A stretch of DNA of 64,000 nucleotides from an uncultured Eubacteriales bacterium (GTDB lineage Bacteria; Bacillota; Clostridia; Christensenellales; Borkfalkiaceae): contig CACXGN010000003.1 of NCBI GenBank assembly GCA_902767225.1, forward strand, positions 84,784-148,783. Direction: 5' to 3'. Made by a program: the position numbers and the translations under genes. The notes beneath the pieces are model-generated. The model did no database searches. It had not been told where the DNA came from and saw nothing but the letters and a program-made list of their open reading frames with translations. Shown here in pieces: positions 1-7,834 of this stretch (its first letter is position 1; each line of letters starts with the position of its first letter).

Positions 1-498
1 AAATGCACAGCGCAACTTATGAGAGATTTCGGCTCGATTCAGTCTCCGCAAAACGCTTATTACGTTAACTTGGGGCTTGAAAGTTTGCACGTAAGAATGA
101 AACGCCACGCCGAAAACGGACAAAAAGTGGCGGAGTTTTTAAGTAAACACCCGAAGATAGAATTCGTAAACTATTGTGGACTTCCAAACGATAAATATCA
201 TGAACTTGCGAAAAAATATTTGCCGAACGGTTCTTGCGGCGTTCTCGCTTTCGCAATAAAGGGAACGAGAAAAGACGCAGAAACATTTATGAAAAACTTA
301 AAAGTAGCGGCGATCGAAACGCACGTTGCCGATGCAAGAACTTGCTGTCTGCACCCCGCAAGCGCAACGCACCGTCAACTTACCGACGAACAACTTATTG
401 CTTGCGGTATAACTCCCACGCTAATAAGATACTCATGCGGAATTGAAAACGCAGACGATTTAATAGAAGATATTGCTCAGGCTCTCGAAAAAATTTAA
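1..498 (+). CDS. metY: O-acetylhomoserine sulfhydrylase, C-terminal part (cut by window edge)
   Basis: The frame is open from base 1, so this is the last 165 residues of a longer gene; the ATG at 19 is internal. The sequence matches the small C-terminal domain of PLP-dependent Cys/Met metabolism enzymes. Segments typical of the O-acetylhomoserine (thiol)-lyase branch are LGLESLHVRMKRHAENG, ETHVADARTCCLHPAS, THRQLTDEQL and RYSCGIENADDLIED. The PLP lysine lies outside the window. It makes homocysteine from O-acetylhomoserine and sulfide. The gene 18 bp downstream is the acetyltransferase that makes its substrate, which supports this over cystathionine synthase or lyase. Confidence 0.9.
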   Translation, partial: KCTAQLMRDFGSIQSPQNAYYVNLGLESLHVRMKRHAENGQKVAEFLSKHPKIEFVNYCGLPNDKYHELAKKYLPNGSCGVLAFAIKGTRKDAETFMKNLKVAAIETHVADARTCCLHPASATHRQLTDEQLIACGITPTLIRYSCGIENADDLIEDIAQALEKI

Positions 499-516
499 AC
501 TACGGAGGGTAACATA

Positions 517-1437
517 GTGCCCATAATTGTTCCAAAAGATATACCGGCTACGAAGATACTGCAAGATGAAAACATTTTCGTTATGAACGAAAAGCGTGCG
601 TTAAAGCAAGATATTCGTCCGCTTGAAATAGCGATCTTAAACTTAATGCCTACTAAGATAGTTACCGAAACACAGTTTATGAGATTGCTGTCTAATTCTC
701 CGCTCCAAATTAATATCACGCTTTTAAGCACGGAAAGTTACGTCGGAAAGAACACGCCGATAGAACATCTTCAAAAGTTTTATAAGCCTTTTTCTGCGGT
801 TAAAAATAAAAAGTTCGACGGCATGATAATTACCGGCGCTCCCGTTGAAGATATCGAGTTTACCGACGTTAAGTATTGGGACGAACTTAAAGAGATTTTC
901 GAATATGCAAAAACCAACGTTACCAGCACGATATTTATCTGTTGGGGCGCACAAGCCGGACTTTATTATTATTACGGTATAGAAAAGCATAAATTAGACA
1001 AAAAACTTTTCGGAATATATAAGCACAAAAAACTCGTAAAATACGATAGACTGCTTAAAGGCACAGACGATAGGTTTTATATGCCGCACTCTCGCCATAC
1101 CACCGTTTACGAACAGGATATTAAAAACTGTAAAGATTTGGTGCTTTTGGCGTCAAGTAAAGAAGCGGGCGCGGGAATAATAAGGTCAAAGGATAATAAA
1201 TTTATCTTTATAACGGGGCACGCAGAATACGATAGGGATACCTTAGAAAAAGAATATAAAAGAGATTTGGAAAGGGGGCTTCCTATCGATCCGCCCGAAA
1301 ATTATTACGTAAACGGAAAAAGCGGAGAGATAAAAATGTGCTGGGCGTCCACCGCAAACCTTATTTATATGAACTGGCTTAACCACTACGTATATCAGTT
1401 AACGCCTTATGAAATAGACGAAATCAATAAAAAATAA
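517..1437 (+). CDS. metA: homoserine O-acetyltransferase, MetA family
   Basis: A 306-aa cytoplasmic enzyme that acylates homoserine, the first committed step of methionine synthesis. Visible family motifs are NLMPTKIVTETQ, NTPIEHLQKFY, the nucleophile loop CWGAQAG, MPHSRHT and ITGHAEYD with its catalytic His and Glu. The motif ITGAPVE carries Glu at the position known to favour acetyl-CoA; succinyl-CoA enzymes have Gly there. This fits the metY neighbour, so an acetyltransferase is inferred. The start is GTG at 517, set by a GGAGGG Shine-Dalgarno site at 504; an ATG start would lose family sequence. It probably forms an operon with metY. Confidence 0.93.
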   Translation: MPIIVPKDIPATKILQDENIFVMNEKRALKQDIRPLEIAILNLMPTKIVTETQFMRLLSNSPLQINITLLSTESYVGKNTPIEHLQKFYKPFSAVKNKKFDGMIITGAPVEDIEFTDVKYWDELKEIFEYAKTNVTSTIFICWGAQAGLYYYYGIEKHKLDKKLFGIYKHKKLVKYDRLLKGTDDRFYMPHSRHTTVYEQDIKNCKDLVLLASSKEAGAGIIRSKDNKFIFITGHAEYDRDTLEKEYKRDLERGLPIDPPENYYVNGKSGEIKMCWASTANLIYMNWLNHYVYQLTPYEIDEINKK

Positions 1438-1459
1438 AAGGAGAAATCCTTTTATCTTT

Positions 1460-1807
1460 GGGGGTGAATCAGTTTCGATTGGGCGACCGAGATAAATCGT
1501 AAGCATACCGAAGGTCCGGCTTCGTTAAAACGGAACCTTAAATTTAAATGCTAATAATCAAAAATTAGCTTACGCAGCGTAATTGCGTTCGTCTTTCCGA
1601 AAATTCCCGTCGTTTTCGGAGTAGGCGTCAGTAAGACGGGTAATATTTTCAGAATCGAGCCGCGTTTTGGGAATATAATTTAGCGGTTATGAGGAAGTTA
1701 TAGGTTTCCGACGACCGTAACTTTTTCGAGATCTAACGTTGGATAAGTATGTAGAAAGTTTTATCAAAGCGTTCAAGACCGGAGTGCAAGTCTCCGCATC
1801 TCCACCA
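1460..1807 (+). ncRNA. ssrA: transfer-messenger RNA (tmRNA)
   Basis: The 5' end GGGGGTG pairs with CATCTCC near the 3' end, followed by A and an encoded CCA, which gives the alanine-tRNA-like acceptor. The T-arm is GGAGTGCAAGTCTCC-like and ends at 1798. A tag reading frame starts at GCT 1550 and reads ANNQKLAYAA then TAA (1580-1582), a typical degradation tag ending in AA. Length of about 348 nt is normal. It rescues stalled ribosomes with SmpB. Confidence 0.96.
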
Positions 1808-1843
1808 AAAAAAGAAAGGTAGTTATTCTACCTTTCTTTTTTT
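1808..1843 (+). terminator. intrinsic terminator of ssrA
   Basis: Stem AGAAAGGTAG / CTACCTTTCT with a short loop and a run of T to 1843, directly after the tmRNA CCA end. Confidence 0.9.
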
Positions 1844-1859
1844 GCGTATAGTTGTATTA

Positions 1860-1872
1860 TGCGGAGACTTGC
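1860..1872 (-). repeat. inverted copy of the ssrA T-arm
   Basis: TGCGGAGACTTGC is the exact reverse complement of tmRNA bases 1786-1798 (GCAAGTCTCCGCA). It lies 53 bp past the tmRNA end. ssrA 3' ends are common integration sites, so this may be an old attachment-site scar; a chance match of 13 bp so close is unlikely. Confidence 0.5.
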
Positions 1873-1880
1873 TGGGGGAG

Positions 1881-1904
1881 AAAATCGGCGGTTGCCGATT
1901 TTTT
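1881..1904 (+). repeat. hairpin repeat, copy 1, with T-run
   Basis: AAAATCGGC-GGTT-GCCGATTTT forms a perfect terminator-like hairpin. The first 21 bases recur exactly at 3279-3299, on the other side of the LicD gene, where the T-run is lost. The two copies bracket the AT-rich patch. Confidence 0.6.
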
Positions 1905-1959
1905 AGATTAAAAGTATTTATATTAAAAAATATTAAATCAAATTTAATTATTCTTATTA

Positions 1960-1988
1960 TTGCAATTATTTGTTAACTATGATAAAAT
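1960..1988 (+). promoter_or_regulatory. sigma-A promoter for candidate ncRNA
   Basis: -35 TTGCAA (1960-1965), 17-bp spacer, -10 TAAAAT (1983-1988). Transcription would start near 1995, exactly where the structured segment begins. Confidence 0.6.
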
Positions 1989-1994
1989 AAAAAT

Positions 1995-2152
1995 GCGACG
2001 TTAACTTAATATTATAAAACTCAAAGTATATTTCGGTGAGAGTGTATTCTTTCGCGGATTCATACAAATCTTTGAGTGATTATGTTAGCGTCGCAGCAAA
2101 GCGAAAGATGCATTTTTACAAGTGCCGTTTGCTTTGCAGCGGCACTTTTTTT
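1995..2152 (+). ncRNA. candidate structured small RNA, family unknown
   Basis: About 158 nt between a good promoter and a terminator, with no ORF. GCGACGTTAAC at the predicted 5' end pairs with GTTAGCGTCGC (2084-2094). Inside it ACTCAAAG pairs with CTTTGAGT, and TGTAT with ATACA around a TTTCGCGG loop, giving a rod with internal loops. A terminator (AGTGCCG 2121-2127, CGGCACT 2140-2146, then T-run) closes it. GCAAAGC near 2096 can also pair with GCTTTGC in the terminator loop, so a switch or pseudoknot is possible. The rod and size recall 6S RNA, but I cannot confirm a family. Confidence 0.5.
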
Positions 2153-2253
2153 ATTTAAATAAAGACTTTAGAAAAACTTAATGTCTATTTCTTTGTTAAT
2201 CGGTAGTAATTAAAATTGATTTAATTTTTTGAAAAAAATAAGGAGTTTTAAAA

Positions 2254-3186
2254 ATGAAATTATTTCACGAAATAAAGTTACATGGTGGATTGTTAAAGAC
2301 ATTAAAATTGTTTTTTTATGTAAAAACGGGAAAAAGAAAACGTGATGAAGAAATAAAGACGATTTATTACATTTTGAATAATTATACAGATATAACTTTT
2401 TTCCCAAAAGCAAAAGGTAATATGAAGACTTTACAGGAAAATAATCTTTTAATGCTTAAAATGTTTGATAAAATTGCAAAAAAAGAAGGTTGGACTTATT
2501 GGTTGGATTATGGCACACTCTTAGGAGCAATAAGACATAAGGGATTTATTCCTTGGGATGATGATATGGATATCGGTATGCCAAGAGAAGATTATGAAAA
2601 AATGCTTATAAAACTTCCTGAATACTTTAACAAAATGGATTTAAAAATGACTTTTTCTATAAATCCAGGGACTAATGCAGTTGGAATTGGAATAGACCAC
2701 GAGAATACGGGAATTTTTTGTGATATTTTTTATTATGATTCTTGTTGCTGCCAAAATCAAGATATTGTTAATGGAACACTTTTAAGAAAGATATATAAAA
2801 TGCACAATTATTTCTTGGCACATAAAAAATCGTCTAAGAAAAAAATCAAAAAACATTTTATGAAATTGTTTAGCATTGATGGTGAAAGTAATGTTTTTTT
2901 TACTTCGCCAGAAACATATTGTAGAAAGTTATATGTATTTTCTATCAAGGATATATTTCCATTAAAAAATATCTTATTTGAAGATAAATTATTTCCAGTT
3001 CCAAACAATTATTTAAAATTTGTTAAGAGTTACTATGGGGAAAGTTATATGGAATATCCTCATAGCGGAGTATGTCATCATGGGGGAACGGGAAGTCGCC
3101 CGCCTCTTGCCGATTGGGCAACAATAAATAATGTTAACATCAATGAATTAAGGTTAAAAATTATATCGGAAATTGAAAAAATATAA
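2254..3186 (+). CDS. LicD-family phosphotransferase (phosphocholine transferase-like)
   Basis: A 310-aa protein with the LicD/fukutin nucleotidyltransferase-like core: YWLDYGTLLGAIRHKGFIPW, then WDDDMDIGMPREDYE near residues 100-115 with the metal-binding Asp residues, and a C-terminal PPLADW segment. The family moves phosphocholine or similar phospho-groups onto surface glycans, usually from a CDP-activated donor. AAGGAG stands 8 bp before the ATG. Base use is far more AT-rich than in the neighbouring housekeeping genes. With the flanking repeats this suggests recent transfer. No glycan locus is next to it, so the acceptor is unknown. Confidence 0.85.
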   Translation: MKLFHEIKLHGGLLKTLKLFFYVKTGKRKRDEEIKTIYYILNNYTDITFFPKAKGNMKTLQENNLLMLKMFDKIAKKEGWTYWLDYGTLLGAIRHKGFIPWDDDMDIGMPREDYEKMLIKLPEYFNKMDLKMTFSINPGTNAVGIGIDHENTGIFCDIFYYDSCCCQNQDIVNGTLLRKIYKMHNYFLAHKKSSKKKIKKHFMKLFSIDGESNVFFTSPETYCRKLYVFSIKDIFPLKNILFEDKLFPVPNNYLKFVKSYYGESYMEYPHSGVCHHGGTGSRPPLADWATINNVNINELRLKIISEIEKI

Positions 3187-3278
3187 GAATTGAGAGTTTA
3201 TTAAAGTGCGAGATATTTATAACTCAACTATTTTAACTAAATATAAATAATTTGAATATAACTAGAAGATATAAGAGC

Positions 3279-3299
3279 AAAATCGGCGGTTGCCGATTT
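3279..3299 (+). repeat. hairpin repeat, copy 2
   Basis: Exact 21-base copy of 1881-1901 with the same TCGGC/GCCGA stem. The 3187-3456 gap holds otherwise AT-rich sequence without an ORF. Confidence 0.6.
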
Positions 3300-3367
3300 G
3301 TCCGTAATTTTTATTAACATAAATACCTAATTTAACGTATTATGTAATATAAAACTTAACGTACATA

Positions 3368-3414
3368 ACTTTTAAGCGGTATTTATTTGCCGAAATTTTT
3401 TGAGTCTTAAAAGT
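3368..3414 (+). promoter_or_regulatory. leader hairpin before the Cys-rich peptide
   Basis: ACTTTTAAG (3368-3376) pairs with CTTAAAAGT (3406-3414). It lies 32 bp before the Shine-Dalgarno site of the next gene and has no T-run, so it may act on mRNA stability or translation. Confidence 0.3.
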
Positions 3415-3456
3415 TAAGTGCGTTATTTTATTTTAATTACTTTTAAGGAGAAAAAT

Positions 3457-3672
3457 ATGAACGAACTATATAACGATTATTTTTTCTGTAACGATAAATT
3501 GAAAAACGGTTACGGATTTAATTATCAAAACATCTATAATGAATATTATATGGGCTGCCCAAAAAAATACAGATGTTGCTGTATAGAACAAAGAAGAAGT
3601 TGCCACTATAAACCCACCTGTATGTGTGTCTTAATAGGTTTTGCGGTTTTGACGCTAATAACTTGCTGCTAA
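3457..3672 (+). CDS. small Cys-rich membrane protein of unknown function
   Basis: I do not recognise this 71-aa protein. It is rich in Tyr and Asn at the N-terminus (NYQNIYNEYYMGC), has a cysteine cluster in the middle (KYRCCCIEQRRSCHYKPTC), and ends in one predicted membrane helix (VLIGFAVLTLITCC). The start is ATG 3457 with AAGGAG 8 bp upstream; a GTG at 3418 in frame has no such site. The Cys spacing could bind metal or form disulfides. A terminator follows at once, so it is a single-gene unit. Confidence 0.65.
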   Translation: MNELYNDYFFCNDKLKNGYGFNYQNIYNEYYMGCPKKYRCCCIEQRRSCHYKPTCMCVLIGFAVLTLITCC

Positions 3673-3679
3673 TAAAAAA

Positions 3680-3704
3680 GAGCCTACAATCGTAGGCTCT
3701 TTTT
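3680..3704. terminator. bidirectional terminator
   Basis: GAGCCTAC-AATC-GTAGGCTC with A-run on one side and T-run on the other. It serves the Cys-rich gene (+) and the convergent rubredoxin gene (-). Confidence 0.9.
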
Positions 3705-3711
3705 AGCTTAA

Positions 3712-3867
3712 TTATTCAGCGGAGAAATCGTCTTTACCGGCACCGCAAAGTTCGCAAGCGAAGTCCGCGGGCAAATCGGCAAATTTAGTTCCGGGAGCGA
3801 TACCTAACGCCTCGCATCCTTCGGCTTCGTCGTAAACCCAACCGCATACGTTACAAATATATTTCAT
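3712..3867 (-). CDS. rubredoxin
   Basis: A 51-aa one-iron electron carrier, the usual size. Both Cys-knuckles are present: CNVCGWVYD near the N-terminus and CELCGAGKDDF near the C-terminus, so four Cys bind Fe. It likely passes electrons to peroxide or superoxide reducing enzymes in an anaerobe. The start is the ATG at 3867, with CGGAGGTTA upstream on the minus strand; the frame is open 30 codons further but that part is not rubredoxin. It stands alone. Confidence 0.95.
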   Translation of the reverse strand: MKYICNVCGWVYDEAEGCEALGIAPGTKFADLPADFACELCGAGKDDFSAE

Positions 3868-3941
3868 AACTAACCTCCGTATATTTATATTACGATTATA
3901 TAACCGATAACTTAAAAAGTCAATAAAATAACTAAAAACGA

Positions 3942-3970
3942 TTGACAATAAAATCAAAGGGTGATAAAAT
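3942..3970 (+). promoter_or_regulatory. sigma-A promoter of the T-box transcript
   Basis: TTGACA (3942-3947), 17-bp spacer, TAAAAT (3965-3970). Confidence 0.8.
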
Positions 3971-3977
3971 CAAAGTA

Positions 3978-4235
3978 AATTATAAGACTGTGAAGGAAAG
4001 TCCGTTTTGCGGAGCGCAAAGAGAACCGACGGTTGGTGTAAGTCGGTGGCAAGGCAAAATCGGTGTAGTTCCCGAGTCGGGAGAAAGAAAGCGAAAAGCA
4101 AGTAGAATCTCCCCGTGATTGCTGCGTTAATGTCATAGGGATTGTTTGATTCCGAGAGTGGCGAGAAATCGCAATTTGAGTGGTACCGCGGGTAAAGTTA
4201 CTCGTCTCAAAGTAAAACTTTGGGGCGATTTTTTT
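3978..4235 (+). promoter_or_regulatory. T-box riboswitch leader with terminator
   Basis: The conserved T-box GAGTGGTACCGCGGG lies at 4178-4192. It is followed by a terminator, TCGTCTCAAAGT (4202-4213) with ACTTTGGGGCGA (4217-4228) and seven T. A long Stem I is visible: CCG-TTTTGC pairs with GCAAAA-T-CGG, with AGAGAACCGACGG..AAGTCGGT as the distal part and GACT..AGTC at the base. The internal loop on the 3' side reads CGG-TGTAG-TTCC; by the usual register the specifier would be GUA (valine), but this is uncertain. Uncharged tRNA would stabilise the antiterminator and turn on the synthetase gene 21 bp later. Confidence 0.9.
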
Positions 4236-4255
4236 GTCCCGAAAGGAGAAATACT

Positions 4256-6541
4256 ATGGTAGAAAAAGACTTGAACAAAAAGATCAGCGACATTGCAAAG
4301 CGTATTAAAGAACTTCGTGAAATAGAAGGGCTTACCGCAGAGCAAATGGCGGAAAAAACCGGAGTTTCTATAAAGGAATATATTGCGCTTGAAAACGGCG
4401 AAAAGGATATGACTTTCGCGTTTATATACCGTTGTGCCGGTGCGTTTTCGGTAAACGCTACGGATATTATCGAAGGTTCGAGCCCTATGCTTTCATCATA
4501 CACGGTTACGAGAAGGGGTAAGGGCGAAAAGATCGCAAAAGCACACGGTATGACTTACTTTAACTTGGCGAATTCTTTCCAAAATAGGATTGCAGAGCCT
4601 TTATACGTTAGGTCTAAATACGTGGAAGGGGCTGAAAACGGTGAGATAGAATGCACCACACATAAAGGGCAAGAGTGCGATATAGTCATCTCCGGAAAAC
4701 TTATGGTTCAGGTCGGAAATCACCGCGAAGTATTGAGCGAAGGGGACAGTATTTATTATGACAGCGGAACACCCCATGGTATGATCGCCGTAGGCGGGAA
4801 AGATTGCTATTTTTACGCGATCGTATTAAACCCGTCGGGAGAGCCGATCCCGGATTTAGAACAGAATCAAATCGTTATGGGCGAAGTTAAGGAAAAGTCT
4901 GACGACGATTTTAGAGAATATCATAAATTTATAGACGTCGAGGAAGACGCTTTCGGCACGCCGACCAAAATAACTTTCAAAAATACCGATAAGTTTAACT
5001 TTGCTTTCGATATTATAGATAAAATAGCGGAGCGCGAACCCGATAAACTCGCTATGCTCCACGTATCTAAGGATAAAACCGAAAGGAGATTTACTTTTGC
5101 GGATATTAAAAAAGAGTCTAACCGTTGCGCGAACTACTTTAAGTCGTTAGGAATCAAAAAGGGCGACAAAGTATTGCTGGTATTAAAGCGACACTATCAA
5201 TTCTGGTTTGCAATGCTCGGGCTGAATAAACTCGGTGCGGTAGCGATCCTTGCAACCAACCAACTTCAAGAGCACGACTTCAAATACCGCATCGATGCGG
5301 CGGAAATATCCACCATTATCTGCACGGCTGACGGAGATACTGCACATCAGGCTGACCTTGCAATCGCAACCTGCCCGACTATAAAACATAAACTTATAGT
5401 CAACGGCAAAAAAGACGGTTGGCGCTCGTTTGACGAAGAATATAAACTCTATTCTACGCACTATGCAAGGACGGAAGATTCTCCGTGCGGAAACGATCCG
5501 CTTTTGATGTTCTTTACTTCGGGAACTTCGGGCTATCCCAAAATGGCTCTCCATAACCATAAATATCCGTTGGGGCATTTCCACACGGCGAAATACTGGC
5601 ATACAGTTGATCCCGACGGGCTTCACCTTACGATCTCCGATACCGGTTGGGCAAAATCCATGTGGGGAAAGTTATACGGGCAATGGCTTTGTGAAGCGGC
5701 TATCTTCGTATATGACTTCGATAGGTTCGACGCGTCCGATATTCTGCCGATGTTCGCAAAATATCATATAACAACTTTCTGCGCACCGCCGACGATGCTA
5801 CGCCTTATGATAAAGCAAGATATATCTAAATACGATTTATCTTCGGTAAAGCACATGACTACTGCCGGCGAAGCGTTAAACCCCGAAGTTTACCGCCAGT
5901 TTGAAAAACTTACGGGGCTTCAAATCCACGAAGGGTTCGGTCAGTCGGAAACGACGATGATAATCGGAAACCTGATAGGCGCTCCGCATAAAATAGATTC
6001 TATGGGTAAACCCGCGCCTATTTACGACGTTTCGTTGATAGACGAAAACGGAAAGCCCGTTAAAGACGGCGAAGTAGGTGAACTTGTTATCAACATCAAA
6101 AACGGATTGCCTTGCGGACTTGCCGTAGAATACTACAAAAACGAAGAAAGCACCAAAGCCACCTGGCGCGACGGGTTCTATCACACGGGAGATACCGCTT
6201 GGCGTGACGAAGACGGATACTATCATTACGTAGGAAGAGTTGACGACGTTATTAAATCTTCGGGATACAGAATAGGACCGTTTGAAATAGAGAGCGTTAT
6301 TATGGAACTTCCATACGTATTAGAGTGCGGAGTTTCCGCCGCCCCTGACGAAGTAAGGGGACAGGTAGTTAAGGCAAGTATCGTTTTGGTAAAGGGAACG
6401 GAAGGAACGGAAGAACTGAAAAAAGAAATTCAGAACTACGTTAAAAAGAACACCGCTCCGTATAAATACCCGAGAATAGTTGTGTTCAGAGACGAACTTC
6501 CGAAAACCGTTTCGGGTAAAATACAACGCAACAAACTTTAA
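4256..6541 (+). CDS. acyl-CoA synthetase with N-terminal XRE and cupin domains
   Basis: A 761-aa three-part protein. Residues ~10-70 form an XRE-type helix-turn-helix (TAEQMAEKTGVSIKEYIALE). Residues ~125-195 form a cupin (VQVGNHREVLSEGDSIYYDS, TPHGMIAVG). From ~255 to the end it is an AMP-forming adenylating enzyme of the acetyl/acyl-CoA synthetase type: FFTSGTSGYPKM (~419), GEALNPEVYRQFE, HEGFGQSETT, YHTGDTAW, VGRVDDVIKSSGYRIG (~659) and the catalytic-Lys tail PKTVSGKIQR. It should activate a carboxylic acid to its CoA thioester. ATG 4256 follows AAAGGAG. Control by a T-box suggests a link to an amino acid, perhaps a branched-chain acid, but the substrate is not shown by the sequence. Confidence 0.88.
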   Translation: MVEKDLNKKISDIAKRIKELREIEGLTAEQMAEKTGVSIKEYIALENGEKDMTFAFIYRCAGAFSVNATDIIEGSSPMLSSYTVTRRGKGEKIAKAHGMTYFNLANSFQNRIAEPLYVRSKYVEGAENGEIECTTHKGQECDIVISGKLMVQVGNHREVLSEGDSIYYDSGTPHGMIAVGGKDCYFYAIVLNPSGEPIPDLEQNQIVMGEVKEKSDDDFREYHKFIDVEEDAFGTPTKITFKNTDKFNFAFDIIDKIAEREPDKLAMLHVSKDKTERRFTFADIKKESNRCANYFKSLGIKKGDKVLLVLKRHYQFWFAMLGLNKLGAVAILATNQLQEHDFKYRIDAAEISTIICTADGDTAHQADLAIATCPTIKHKLIVNGKKDGWRSFDEEYKLYSTHYARTEDSPCGNDPLLMFFTSGTSGYPKMALHNHKYPLGHFHTAKYWHTVDPDGLHLTISDTGWAKSMWGKLYGQWLCEAAIFVYDFDRFDASDILPMFAKYHITTFCAPPTMLRLMIKQDISKYDLSSVKHMTTAGEALNPEVYRQFEKLTGLQIHEGFGQSETTMIIGNLIGAPHKIDSMGKPAPIYDVSLIDENGKPVKDGEVGELVINIKNGLPCGLAVEYYKNEESTKATWRDGFYHTGDTAWRDEDGYYHYVGRVDDVIKSSGYRIGPFEIESVIMELPYVLECGVSAAPDEVRGQVVKASIVLVKGTEGTEELKKEIQNYVKKNTAPYKYPRIVVFRDELPKTVSGKIQRNKL

Positions 6542-6560
6542 GAAATTAAAGGTATAAAAA

Positions 6561-6583
6561 AACCCATCGTAAACCGATGGGTT
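6561..6583. terminator. bidirectional terminator
   Basis: AACCCATCG-TAAAC-CGATGGGTT between the convergent synthetase and mscS genes. Confidence 0.85.
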
Positions 6584-6588
6584 TAATA

Positions 6589-7641
6589 TTATTCGTTATT
6601 AGTAGCCTCCGTGGTTTCGATCACGGCGGCTTTTTTCTTTTTTCTTTCGTTCACTTTTTTACGGGTTTTTTCGCTAGCTTTTTTTATAAACTCGAATTCG
6701 TCTTTTTCTTTTTCGCTCTCGATCGCGAATTCGGGCGCGGTTCTTTTTAGCGTGAGATTATTTACGGGCATAGCAACTTCATCCGTGCGAATCCTGACTT
6801 CGCTTTGGGCAAAGGGGATAGATATGCCGTGTTTTTTGAACTCGTTAAATACATTTTCCATAACGAAATAATACACGTCCCAGTAATCTGCCGATTTGCA
6901 CCAACAGTTTGCAAAAAAGTCAAGACTGCTCGAATTTAGGACCTTTAATCTGCAAAACGGCGCGGGGGTGGTTGCGACTTTATCGCAAGATTCCATTACG
7001 GATAAAACTATACTCTTAACTTGTTCAACGTCCGTTTCATAAGCAACGGAAAAGGTAAAATCAACTCTTCTCGATCCGTTTGCGCCGTAATTTGTTAGCG
7101 GGTTTGCGGTAAGTTTACCGTTCGGAATATGGATTTTTTTATTGTCCGGCGTGTTAATCGTGGTAAACAGGAAGTTTATATCGAAAACCGTGCCTTCTTT
7201 TCCGTCCACCGAAATAAAATCGCCTTTACTTATCATTTTGCCGCTTACAACGATAATTCCGCTCGCAAGGTTTGCGATATTATCTTTAAGAGCCATACCT
7301 ATCGCTAAAACGGCGGCGGAAAGTGCGGTGATAATTCCCGATATCTGAACGCCCATTACGGATAAAAGTATTAGAATCAATACTAAATACAGCGTGAATT
7401 TAACTACTTTAAGGATAAAAGACTGGGCGATTTTTTCCATCTTGCCGCGGTTAAATATCCGCCTTAAAATCGCCGCAAAACTTTTAATAAGGATTATTCC
7501 GACTATAAGTATTAAAAAGAATAAAATTATGTTCCAGTATTTAGTAGTGAAAAAAGTAACTATATCTTCCCAAAGCCCTGCAAAACTGAAAGGCTTTGCT
7601 ACGGTGCTTTCTGTGGCTTCGGCAAAGGTTGAAATATTCAT
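6589..7641 (-). CDS. mscS: small-conductance mechanosensitive channel, MscS family
   Basis: A 350-aa membrane protein. A first helix (NIILFFLILIVGIILI), a second (FTLYLVLILILLSVMGV) and the Gly/Ala-rich pore helix (ITALSAAVLAIGMALKDNIANL) are in MscS order. The beta-domain follows (SKGDFISVDGKEGTVFDINF, IHIPNGKLTANPLTNY). The tail (~300-350) is a charged Lys/Glu extension that is not conserved in the family. The protein opens under membrane tension to release solutes in hypo-osmotic shock. It is a single gene with AAGGAG before its ATG. Confidence 0.93.
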   Translation of the reverse strand: MNISTFAEATESTVAKPFSFAGLWEDIVTFFTTKYWNIILFFLILIVGIILIKSFAAILRRIFNRGKMEKIAQSFILKVVKFTLYLVLILILLSVMGVQISGIITALSAAVLAIGMALKDNIANLASGIIVVSGKMISKGDFISVDGKEGTVFDINFLFTTINTPDNKKIHIPNGKLTANPLTNYGANGSRRVDFTFSVAYETDVEQVKSIVLSVMESCDKVATTPAPFCRLKVLNSSSLDFFANCWCKSADYWDVYYFVMENVFNEFKKHGISIPFAQSEVRIRTDEVAMPVNNLTLKRTAPEFAIESEKEKDEFEFIKKASEKTRKKVNERKKKKAAVIETTEATNNE

Positions 7642-7834
7642 AAATATCTCCTTTATATTTTTAATATTATATCATTTAGAAAGGTTTTTGTAAATAATAA
7701 GCAAAATAAAATTAAATGTAATAATTGTCTTATAAAAAACATAAAAATTACAGTAAGAAAAAAATATTATAAGCAACAATATACGTCAAATCTTTACAAA
7801 GTTTGACAAAATAAACAGGAGAATAACGGTTACA

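Noticed and set aside
2210..2413. 67-aa minus-strand ORF at the start of the LicD gene
   Set aside because: Phe/Leu/Lys-rich antisense of AT-rich coding sequence; no ribosome site.
3954..4345. Minus-strand ORFs over the T-box leader
   Set aside because: The segment is explained by a structured riboswitch and the promoter on the plus strand; the ORFs have no ribosome site and no family signs.
5183..5626. 147-aa minus-strand ORF inside the acyl-CoA synthetase
   Set aside because: Antisense shadow over conserved adenylation motifs, with no start signal.
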